Origin: Atherinomorus stipes
Taxonomy: Eukaryota; Chordata; Actinopteri; Atheriniformes; Atherinidae
Reading direction: 5' to 3'
Assembly: GCA_023101725.1 (NCBI GenBank)
Contig: JALJCO010012923.1
Location: forward strand, 124,001-188,000
DNA length: 64,000 nucleotides
The translations under genes were made by a program, and so were the position numbers. Each line of letters opens with the position of its first letter. Within the stretch, counting starts at the first letter, position 1. Below are positions 61,801 through 64,000 of this stretch, piece by piece. The notes under the pieces were generated by a model. That model worked only from the letters and a program-made list of their open reading frames with translations, was not told the DNA's origin and searched no databases.

Positions 61801-63540
61801 AGTTAACATATTTTTTTGTGTTTGGGATGAAGAAAATTTTGTTCCCATCAAGTCTCTGCAGAAATGTGTCGTTCCTCTACATGTCTGCAGGTTTCATGCT
61901 TTTCTGTTGTTCCTGGGCCATCCGTTATACGGAATACGTGAGGTCAGCATACATCGCTTTAGCAAGATCTTGAGTGAATTTGCCCTGGAGTATCGCACAA
62001 CAAGAGAGCGCGTACTACAACAGAAACAGAAGAGGGCCAACCACAGGGAGAGGAATAAGACCAGAGGAAAAATGATAACAGATGTAAGTTGTCTTCAACA
62101 TATACACTTTCTTCATTTCCTAATCATTGTCCTTGTTTAGTTTGTACATTCTCAGTTCTCTGTAACGATATTAACAATCCCTTGACACGGGTTAGATTTT
62201 TAATCTGGTTAAATCGCCAAATGTAGCCATTTCTGACAGATACGGCTTGCATTTCTAATGACATCAGCATAGTTCCTCTGTATTCACATGTATAAGTTAC
62301 TGTAACAACAATCAGTGAGTTGTTTTGAGTGTATCCCATTCTGTAGCTGCAGCAGGCCAAGAAAGGCCAGAGCAAACACCTCACTGCCTGATTAAAATCC
62401 CTTGAACCCCAGAGAGTTGGTTGCTCAGAGCTTAGACTCCACATTGGGCCCTGGCAAGGACCCCTTTTCTCTAGGACCCTAATTCAATCACTGTGTGAAA
62501 ATTCAAACCTTTGGATGTCCCTGAAGGAGAAATAACAAGGGCCACACCTTAGCCACAGTCCTACAGGGATATTCACTCAAACATGCTCCTCTGTTCCACA
62601 GATGCTGCACTGGTATTAAGTACATCTGCAGTGTTTTTGCTGTGGCATAGGGGGCTGAAAATCCCACTGAAGTTTGGATGTTTGAAGTTACAGTTTCACT
62701 TTTTTCTTTTTTTGTCAGTCCCCTTTGTAGCTCTCTTGCTAAGGTACAGGTCTGTTATATTTTCCATCATAGTGATACAGCAGCGCTACTAAGTGTTGAT
62801 CTGTCCAAAAAAGGAGAAAATTTCAAATCCTAAATAAGCTCTGATCAGTATTGTTGGAACCAGGTTTTGATCTCTGGAAGCAGAACTGGTAAATCACCAG
62901 GTTTATTTAAATAGTGAATATATGATGTAATATAAATGTTTAAATGTTAATTTAAGAAAAATCAAATATCTAATATCTTGCATAAATAAATCTCCCTTTC
63001 TCTGAGAAAAAAAAAAGTACCACAAAGACAGGAGCTGGACCAGAGTCAGCAAGAGCTCTTTGAGGTTAGGCTTGAATTTAACTTTGTTTGAAATTTAGAT
63101 CGGTCAAGTGCAAGACTCAGTGCTTTCTGACATCTTTAAATCCTTAGTTTTATTCTAAAAGCCGTTATTTATTTAGTTTTCCTTGCAACGCTGATAACAA
63201 GTTTCTTACTTTTTTCAGGCATTTTGGATATTATTCCACTCCATTGCTAGACTATTACTCCAGTTTGGAAATAAAATAGCTCTTATACTTGTGGGATACA
63301 GAATAATTTTGCAGAATTAACAAAACTCAAATGTGTGCAACAAACCAGTTTAAAGAAATATAATATATAAAATACTTTTTAAAAACTTTTTTGTTTCCAT
63401 TTTTTAAATTCTTTTTTTTTTTTTAATGAGTCGTTCATTAATAAACTCTCATACATATCAAGAATTCCTGCTCCACCATCATGGATTTTTACACCTTTTT
63501 GTTTGTTTTTTTGTAGAGTGAGGATGACGATGATAGTGAG
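25466..63540 (+). CDS. fhod3: fhod3 formin gene, internal part (23 exons; both ends outside window)
   Basis: Formin of the FHOD family, which assembles and bundles actin filaments and in vertebrates is needed for sarcomere organisation in heart and skeletal muscle. I read 23 exons with GT-AG introns; they join into 1370 codons with no stop. Visible order: FH3/DID armadillo region (about codons 1-206), basic and acidic linkers (about 207-720), proline-rich FH1 (inside about 890-960), FH2 (from about 965 to 1362), and a C-terminal microexon. The translation follows human FHOD3 closely as I remember it, for example [24 protein letters not shown] and GNFLNG, more closely than FHOD1. The start codon and the exons before KLYNS, as well as the exons after the microexon (including the C-terminal autoregulatory DAD), are not in the window. 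I cannot tell which teleost co-orthologue (a or b) it is. Confidence 0.96.
26550..27699. mobile_element. Candidate TTAA-flanked DNA element
   Basis: 1150-bp stretch between TTAA at 26546-26549 and 27700-27703. Its ends, AGGAGCAAAAAGTG on the left and AGGGGAAATAAACTTG read inward on the right, are similar but short. The interior contains a minus-strand open frame (27263-27466) with [19 protein letters not shown] and no domain I recognise. I regard it as a dispersed repeat, but the boundaries need copy comparison. Confidence 0.5.
28056..28529. mobile_element. Non-autonomous inverted-repeat element with TTAA flanks
   Basis: 474-bp element flanked by TTAA at 28052-28055 and 28530-28533. The terminal inverted repeats are about 90 bp: AGGATAACTTTCTCTTTTTT... 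on the left against AGGAAAACTTTCTTTTTTTC... read inward on the right. The pairing continues through TTTACTCRCCGGTAAARTTT and CTGCATCACTTTRAG. TTAA duplication suggests a piggyBac-type transposase in trans, though the ends do not begin with the usual CCY. Confidence 0.85.
28688..28793 (+). CDS. fhod3: fhod3 exon B: FH3/DID region
   Basis: 106-nt exon after ttttcag and before gtacgt. It reads [20 protein letters not shown] and continues [15 protein letters not shown], ending with one base of the next Ala codon. This is one of the most conserved helical segments of the FHOD armadillo region; only single substitutions from the mammalian protein are apparent. Entry phase is 0 and exit phase 1, fitting the flanking exons. 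Confidence 0.96.
29416..30972 (-). mobile_element. Tc1/mariner-type transposon, decayed, TA-flanked
   Basis: 1557-bp element bounded by TA at 29414-29415 and 30973-30974. Its ends are long imperfect inverted repeats, about 190 bp each: the left begins CAATGGGTATGGAAAGT and the right, read inward, begins CAGTGGGTATGGAAAGT; both then run through CTTTGTTTCATTGCAGCCAT and AACTCAGCACCCCA-like or similar segments. Size, TA target and long inverted repeats fit fish Tc1-like elements. The internal transposase on the minus strand is broken, so the copy cannot move by itself. It sits in the 17.8-kb fhod3 intron, antisense to the gene. Confidence 0.95.
29563..30580 (-). pseudogene. Tc1-like transposase pseudogene
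   Basis: The span of about 1018 bp equals the usual 340-codon Tc1 transposase. The N-terminal part (30368-30580) has the paired-like helix-turn-helix region with [19 protein letters not shown] and an RKR-type linker vicinity. Around 30340-30370 the frame shifts and meets a TAG. The middle (30011-30349) keeps [13 protein letters not shown], with the first catalytic Asp. The second Asp region (near 29905, DNDP) is followed by a one-base loss. In the last part (29563-29856) [15 protein letters not shown] stands where the family has NPIEHLWRDLK, so the catalytic Glu is Lys. The damage is several independent hits, typical of an old copy. Confidence 0.93.
31391..31880 (+). mobile_element. LINE 3' end with TTGAT-repeat tail
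   Basis: A stretch reading [14 protein letters not shown] (31394-31435), a usual C-terminal ending of L2/CR1-type LINE ORF2 in fish, is followed by a T/A-rich 3' region, GCACTTTGGGTTGCC, GCGCTTTGTAAATAAAGT and a short tandem tail of TTGAT units at 31864-31880. Such short-repeat tails in place of poly-A are typical of this group. The 5' part is missing. Start approximate. Confidence 0.75.
33795..33807. repeat. C13 homopolymer
   Basis: Thirteen consecutive C. Confidence 0.95.
34805..34833. repeat. A29 homopolymer
   Basis: Twenty-nine consecutive A; could be the tail of an old retroposon, but no body or duplication is evident. Confidence 0.95.
40479..40509. repeat. Perfect 13-bp hairpin
   Basis: GCTGTTTCACAGT (40479-40491) and its inverse (40497-40509) flank ggtaa. 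Further ggtacc-like motifs follow to about 40610, suggesting the end of a DNA element. Confidence 0.8.
41293..41705. repeat. Purine-rich low-complexity block
   Basis: Starts with A-runs, then passes into A/G with growing G-runs (for example around 41481-41540 and 41600-41660), with few C or T. Composition resembles the block at 10751-11550, but I find no flanking duplication. Confidence 0.7.
44293..44312. repeat. (CA)10 microsatellite
   Basis: Twenty bases of uninterrupted CA in the 17.8-kb intron. Confidence 0.95.
46578..46672 (+). CDS. fhod3: fhod3 exon C: FH3/DID region
   Basis: 95-nt exon after ctctgcag and before gtaaag. With the carried G it encodes [20 protein letters not shown] and then [12 protein letters not shown] (32 residues). 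It continues the armadillo region directly from exon B although the intron between them is 17.8 kb. No unusual residue is seen. Confidence 0.96.
46673..47543 (+). other. fhod3 intron, nothing recognised
   Basis: 871-bp AT-rich intron between exons C and D; no repeat or RNA gene recognised. Confidence 0.8.
47544..47655 (+). CDS. fhod3: fhod3 exon D: FH3/DID region
   Basis: 112-nt exon after catcttag and before gtaaga. It reads [20 protein letters not shown] then [18 protein letters not shown], with the final Gly codon split after its first base. The leucine-rich helix [10 protein letters not shown] is typical of the armadillo fold in this family. Confidence 0.96.
47656..48496 (+). other. fhod3 intron, nothing recognised
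   Basis: 841-bp intron between exons D and E. Open frames around 47931-48369 show no domain and no splice-site support. Confidence 0.8.
48497..48591 (+). CDS. fhod3: fhod3 exon E: FH3/DID region
   Basis: 95-nt exon after gtattag and before gtcagt. With the carried G it encodes [20 protein letters not shown] then [12 protein letters not shown]. The match to the mammalian segment [19 protein letters not shown] is close. Exit phase 0. Confidence 0.95.
48592..50041 (+). other. fhod3 intron, nothing firm
   Basis: 1450-bp intron between exons E and F. It has T-runs at about 48957-48970 and 49482-49494, and at 49321-49400 the motif ctagctaact occurs twice. No coding exon recognised. Confidence 0.75.
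50042..50185 (+). CDS. fhod3: fhod3 exon F: end of FH3/DID region
   Basis: 144-nt, 48-codon exon, phase 0 at both ends, after ggatcag and before gttaga. It reads [20 protein letters not shown], then [20 protein letters not shown], then VEQFNIYE. It closes the armadillo region; the [11 protein letters not shown] helix leads into the linker. The acceptor has a pyrimidine tract interrupted by tggtgg but is supported by the strong protein match. Confidence 0.95.
50295..50542 (+). CDS. fhod3: fhod3 exon G: basic linker with RRHS motif
   Basis: 248-nt exon after tgactcag and before gtgagg. It starts [16 protein letters not shown] (this Met is internal, not a start), then has a strongly basic part with DRRRAS and [12 protein letters not shown], followed by a Ser/Pro/His-rich tail and VEDISE. 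Both RRRAS and RRHS are basophilic kinase-type motifs seen in FHOD3; which kinase acts here is inference. Exit phase is 2 (codon AG|n), which begins a run of phase-2 exons. Confidence 0.93.
50543..51874 (+). other. fhod3 intron, nothing recognised
   Basis: 1332-bp intron between exons G and H. A G-run lies at about 50671-50678. No further exon in the required phase is convincing. Confidence 0.75.
51875..51994 (+). CDS. fhod3: fhod3 exon H: acidic Glu/Asp-rich cassette
   Basis: 120-nt exon after cgctacag and before gtattt, symmetric 2-2 phase. It encodes [20 protein letters not shown] followed by [20 protein letters not shown]. The first half is built from GAG/GAA/GAT repeats, so its length may vary between alleles. 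I do not recall an exact mammalian counterpart; the call rests on phase, splice sites and the open frame. Its symmetric phase and length (divisible by 3) mean it can be skipped without a frameshift. Confidence 0.82.
52137..52307 (+). CDS. fhod3: fhod3 exon I: Ser/Pro-rich linker, likely alternative cassette
   Basis: Exon after atcctag, entered in phase 2, reading [17 protein letters not shown] and then, further on, [20 protein letters not shown]. The donor is uncertain. The better site by base match is TTG|GTGTGT at 52308, giving 171 nt and phase 2. A second phase-2 site, CAAA|GTAGAC at 52350, would add 14 codons just before an in-frame TAG. No close mammalian match comes to mind, so this may be a variable or tissue-specific exon. 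Confidence 0.62.
52308..53223 (+). other. fhod3 intron, possible extra acceptor inside
   Basis: About 0.9-kb intron between exons I and J, with a T-tract at about 52611-52627 and a possible alternative acceptor at 53115 described in the findings. Confidence 0.65.
53224..53283 (+). CDS. fhod3: fhod3 exon J: short Ser/Thr-rich cassette
   Basis: 60-nt exon after a long T/C tract ending atcttcag and before gtaaga, symmetric 2-2 phase. It reads [20 protein letters not shown] plus a split Arg. The splice sites are strong. The frame is also open upstream to another AG at 53115 in the same phase (see findings), so a longer version is possible. Function unknown; it probably lengthens the flexible linker. 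Confidence 0.7.
53284..53753 (+). other. fhod3 intron, nothing recognised
   Basis: 470-bp intron between exons J and K; no repeat or exon recognised. Confidence 0.75.
53754..53861 (+). CDS. fhod3: fhod3 exon K: Pro/Ser/Thr-rich cassette
   Basis: 108-nt exon after ctttaacag and before gttggc, symmetric 2-2 phase. It encodes an Arg split codon, then [20 protein letters not shown] and [15 protein letters not shown]. Repeated TP/SP dipeptides could be proline-directed kinase sites; this is inference from sequence only. It belongs to the same run of skippable linker exons. Confidence 0.75.
54010..54108 (+). CDS. fhod3: fhod3 exon L: charged Arg/Glu helix
   Basis: 99-nt exon after tcgtacag and before gttagt, symmetric 2-2 phase. 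It reads [20 protein letters not shown] then [13 protein letters not shown]. The run of alternating Arg and Glu predicts a long charged single helix or coiled coil. The [16 protein letters not shown] core matches mammalian FHOD3. Confidence 0.9.
54109..54482 (+). other. fhod3 intron, nothing recognised
   Basis: 374-bp AT-rich intron between exons L and M; nothing recognised. Confidence 0.8.
54483..54533 (+). CDS. fhod3: fhod3 exon M: charged helix, continued
   Basis: 51-nt exon after tgtcgtag and before gtgagt, symmetric 2-2 phase. It encodes [16 protein letters not shown] after a split first codon and before a split Arg codon, continuing the charged helix of the previous exon. It matches the mammalian RDYLDKREEQRQAREER segment. 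Confidence 0.92.
54534..55164 (+). other. fhod3 intron, nothing recognised
   Basis: 631-bp intron between exons M and N; nothing recognised. Confidence 0.8.
55165..55355 (+). CDS. fhod3: fhod3 exon N: end of charged helix and Ser/Pro linker
   Basis: 191-nt exon after cattacag and before gtaaaa, phase 2 in and 1 out. It starts [15 protein letters not shown], matching the mammalian LEQLAAEEHEKE segment, then turns into a Ser/Thr/Pro-rich stretch ([26 protein letters not shown]). It is the last exon of the run entered in phase 2. Confidence 0.9.
55425..55520. repeat. Dispersed teleost repeat fragment
   Basis: The motif TTTAACCTTTATTTATCCAG, then AAAGTCCCATCAAGATTAAA and CCTGGCCAAGAGGCAGCA, is a repeat I recognise as widespread in fish introns. 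Family and ends not determined from this sequence. Confidence 0.6.
55864..56312. mobile_element. TA-flanked MITE (Tc1/mariner-like ends)
   Basis: 449-bp element between TA at 55862-55863 and 56313-56314. The ends are inverted repeats of about 35 bp: CAGTTGTGCTTGAAAGTTTA on the left and CAGTTGTGCTTGCAAGTTTA read inward on the right, continuing CATRCCCTCCCA. There is no transposase frame inside. TA target and CAGT start fit a Tc1/mariner-mobilised MITE. Confidence 0.9.
56410..56904 (+). CDS. fhod3: fhod3 exon O: Pro-rich then Glu-rich linker
   Basis: 495-nt exon, symmetric 1-1 phase, after ttttttcag and before gtacag. It begins [20 protein letters not shown], passes a Glu-rich part ([19 protein letters not shown]), and ends with [40 protein letters not shown] and a short tail. 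The LSEKERQNE(G/E)VNE-DNCSAS block is conserved in FHOD3. Being symmetric it could be skipped, but the conserved 3' half argues it is usually kept. Confidence 0.93.
56988..57904 (+). CDS. fhod3: fhod3 exon P: pre-FH1 helix, FH1 and start of FH2
   Basis: Largest exon, 917 nt, after tataaacag and before gtaacc, phase 1 in and 0 out. In order: [69 protein letters not shown] and an acidic Asp/Met stretch; the FH1 region at about 57550-57700 with short polyproline runs ([33 protein letters not shown]) that in formins bind profilin-actin; then [18 protein letters not shown], which opens FH2, through [15 protein letters not shown]1 proline runs are only 3-5 long, shorter than I recall in human FHOD3. 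Confidence 0.97.
57905..59067 (+). other. fhod3 intron with LINE fragment and homopolymers
   Basis: 1163-bp intron inside the FH2 coding region. It holds T/G homopolymers just after the donor (about 57924-57950), a LINE reverse-transcriptase fragment, A18 and G13 tracts (58665-58682, 58703-58715) and T18 before the acceptor (59039-59056). Confidence 0.85.
58095..58660 (+). mobile_element. LINE (L2/CR1-type) reverse transcriptase fragment
   Basis: Non-LTR retrotransposon fragment on the + strand. One frame reads [36 protein letters not shown] and [18 protein letters not shown], the finger and palm motifs of reverse transcriptase. A frameshift near 58375-58400 moves the rest into another frame: [23 protein letters not shown] and [11 protein letters not shown]. 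The catalytic YADD is YADG, so the second Asp is lost. Both ends are truncated. The family assignment (L2/CR1 group versus Rex1) is from memory of similar fish LINEs. Confidence 0.88.
59068..59226 (+). CDS. fhod3: fhod3 exon Q: FH2 domain
   Basis: 159-nt, 53-codon exon, phase 0-0, after a T18 tract and ttttcatag, before gtaagc. It reads [20 protein letters not shown] then [20 protein letters not shown] and [26 protein letters not shown] is the FH2 segment that in other formins carries the actin-contacting isoleucine, and the motif is intact here. Near identity with mammalian FHOD3. Confidence 0.97.
59227..59907 (+). other. fhod3 intron, nothing recognised
   Basis: 681-bp intron between exons Q and R; nothing recognised. 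Confidence 0.8.
59908..60090 (+). CDS. fhod3: fhod3 exon R: FH2 domain
   Basis: 183-nt, 61-codon exon, phase 0-0, after ttcacctag and before gtcaga. It encodes [40 protein letters not shown] and [20 protein letters not shown], then Lys. This is the helical middle of FH2; LGSAEQFLL and LWAFKM are family hallmarks. Confidence 0.97.
60091..60419 (+). other. fhod3 intron, nothing recognised
   Basis: 329-bp intron between exons R and S; nothing recognised. Confidence 0.85.
60420..60539 (+). CDS. fhod3: fhod3 exon S: FH2 domain with GNFLN motif
   Basis: 120-nt, 40-codon exon, phase 0-0, after gctcttctag and before gtgagt. It reads [20 protein letters not shown] then [20 protein letters not shown]. 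The LLAIGNFLN signature is the best-conserved motif of FH2 domains generally and is intact. Confidence 0.97.
60540..61294 (+). other. fhod3 intron, nothing recognised
   Basis: 755-bp intron between exons S and T; T-run at about 60830-60841, otherwise nothing. Confidence 0.85.
61295..61456 (+). CDS. fhod3: fhod3 exon T: FH2 domain
   Basis: 162-nt, 54-codon exon, phase 0-0, after gatctgtag and before gttgga. It encodes [40 protein letters not shown] and [16 protein letters not shown](E/K)LSYL-K-(P/R)--KDT is the FH2 segment following GNFLN. The intron after it is only 90 bp and stop-free (see findings). Confidence 0.96.
61547..61737 (+). CDS. fhod3: fhod3 exon U: FH2 C-terminal helices
   Basis: 191-nt exon after cgttctcag and before gtattt, phase 0 in and 2 out. 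It reads [60 protein letters not shown] and IIN with a split Arg. It corresponds to the long C-terminal helices of FH2. Strong match to mammalian FHOD3. Confidence 0.97.
61891..62083 (+). CDS. fhod3: fhod3 exon V: FH2 end and basic post-FH2 helix
   Basis: 193-nt exon after gtctgcag and before gtaagt, phase 2 in and 0 out. It encodes [60 protein letters not shown] and MITD. The Lys/Arg-rich tail after FH2 is typical of FHOD proteins. It ends in MITD, the exact point where mammalian FHOD3 takes an eight-residue muscle-specific insert. Confidence 0.97.
62084..63516 (+). other. fhod3 intron before the microexon
   Basis: 1433-bp AT-rich intron between exon V and the CK2 microexon. A weak candidate microexon at 63032-63064 is discussed in the findings. 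T-tracts lie upstream of the 63517 acceptor. Confidence 0.75.
63517..63540 (+). CDS. fhod3: fhod3 microexon W: CK2-type acidic octapeptide (muscle isoform)
   Basis: 24-nt microexon after a T-rich tract ending tttttttgtag and before gtatgg, phase 0-0. It encodes SEDDDDSE. In mammals a muscle-specific FHOD3 exon at this position encodes eight residues of pattern T(D/E)5XE, a casein kinase 2 site that directs the protein to myofibrils. Here the pattern is S(D/E)5XE, with Ser replacing Thr and all acidic positions kept. Position, length, phase and chemistry all agree. The next exon is outside the window, so inclusion cannot be proved from this sequence. Confidence 0.88.
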
Positions 63541-64000
63541 GTATGGGTTCCTTTGTATGCAAATGCATGCATGTGTGAACTCTGTTCAAACTAACATTTA
63601 ACCCCATGTGATGCTGTAATTTCCAACAATGCCCACTGTATACATGAGGTTTAACAAAGGATGAGTCATTTGTGAGACAAGCAGGTTAGTTTGACCACAC
63701 ATGAATGAGGAAGGCTCTCAGTGATGACACCAAAGAAAAAGTAGTTGGCTGCATGTTGTTTGCTGGATTACTGAGTTAACCTCACCAAGAGGAGTTATGG
63801 ATACTTCCTGGTAGAAATCAATGCTCAGAACTGTTGAACCTGTTGTGTTGAAATGCTGCAAGACAGTAATGAGGAAGAGGAGATGCTGAGTTTTTTATGT
63901 GTCTCAAATACGAATGTATGTGGAGTTTATGACATGACTAACTGCTCTTACTTCAGTCCTGAAAGTGCTGTCCATCTGGTAAAGATTAACCGGCTTGACA
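63541..64000 (+). other. Start of next fhod3 intron
   Basis: 460 bp after the microexon donor, cut by the window end; no exon recognised. Confidence 0.7.

Noticed and set aside
1..64000. CRISPR arrays, tRNA, rRNA or bacterial operon features
   Set aside because: None seen; tandem repeats here are microsatellites and the gene structure is spliced.

Overview
The window is eukaryotic, almost certainly from a bony (teleost) fish. It shows spliced genes with GT-AG introns, a vertebrate formin gene, a decayed Tc1-type transposon, fragments of non-LTR retrotransposons of the kind common in fish, small inverted-repeat elements with TA or TTAA flanks, and many TA, CA and homopolymer tracts. I see no bacterial-style operon, tRNA, rRNA or CRISPR array.

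The only protein-coding gene I can support is fhod3 (formin homology 2 domain containing 3) on the + strand. I placed 23 internal exons between 25466 and 63540 by reading splice sites and keeping the frame. They join into 1370 codons with no stop. Order: N-terminal armadillo-type FH3/DID region (exons at 25466-50185); a basic linker with an RRHS motif (50295-50542); an acidic, Ser/Pro-rich and charged-helix region built from six consecutive symmetric exons (51875-54533); two further linker exons (55165-56904); one large exon with the proline-rich FH1 region and the start of FH2 (56988-57904); the rest of FH2 (59068-62083); and a 24-nt microexon encoding SEDDDDSE (63517-63540), which matches the muscle-type CK2 phosphorylation exon known in FHOD3. 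The start codon, first exons, C-terminal exons and autoregulatory tail lie outside the window. The protein is an actin nucleating/elongating and bundling factor of sarcomeres in heart and skeletal muscle.

Region by region: 1-25465 has no exon I can recognise and is probably an upstream intron. It contains a CACTG-ended element (22797-23522), a palindrome with TA repeats (about 23851-24025) and a low-complexity block bounded by poly-T and poly-A (10698-11599). 25534-28687 is an intron with two TTAA-flanked elements. 28794-46577 is a 17.8-kb intron with the dead Tc1 element, a LINE 3' tail and a purine-rich block of doubtful sequence quality. From 46578 the exons become dense. The later introns hold a TA-flanked MITE (55864-56312) and a LINE reverse-transcriptase fragment (about 58095-58660).

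I found no wholly new biological system. The points most worth a second look are the conserved CK2 microexon, the run of symmetric exons that could be spliced in or out freely, two adjacent stop-free introns whose lengths are multiples of three, and the two odd low-complexity blocks that may be assembly artefacts.
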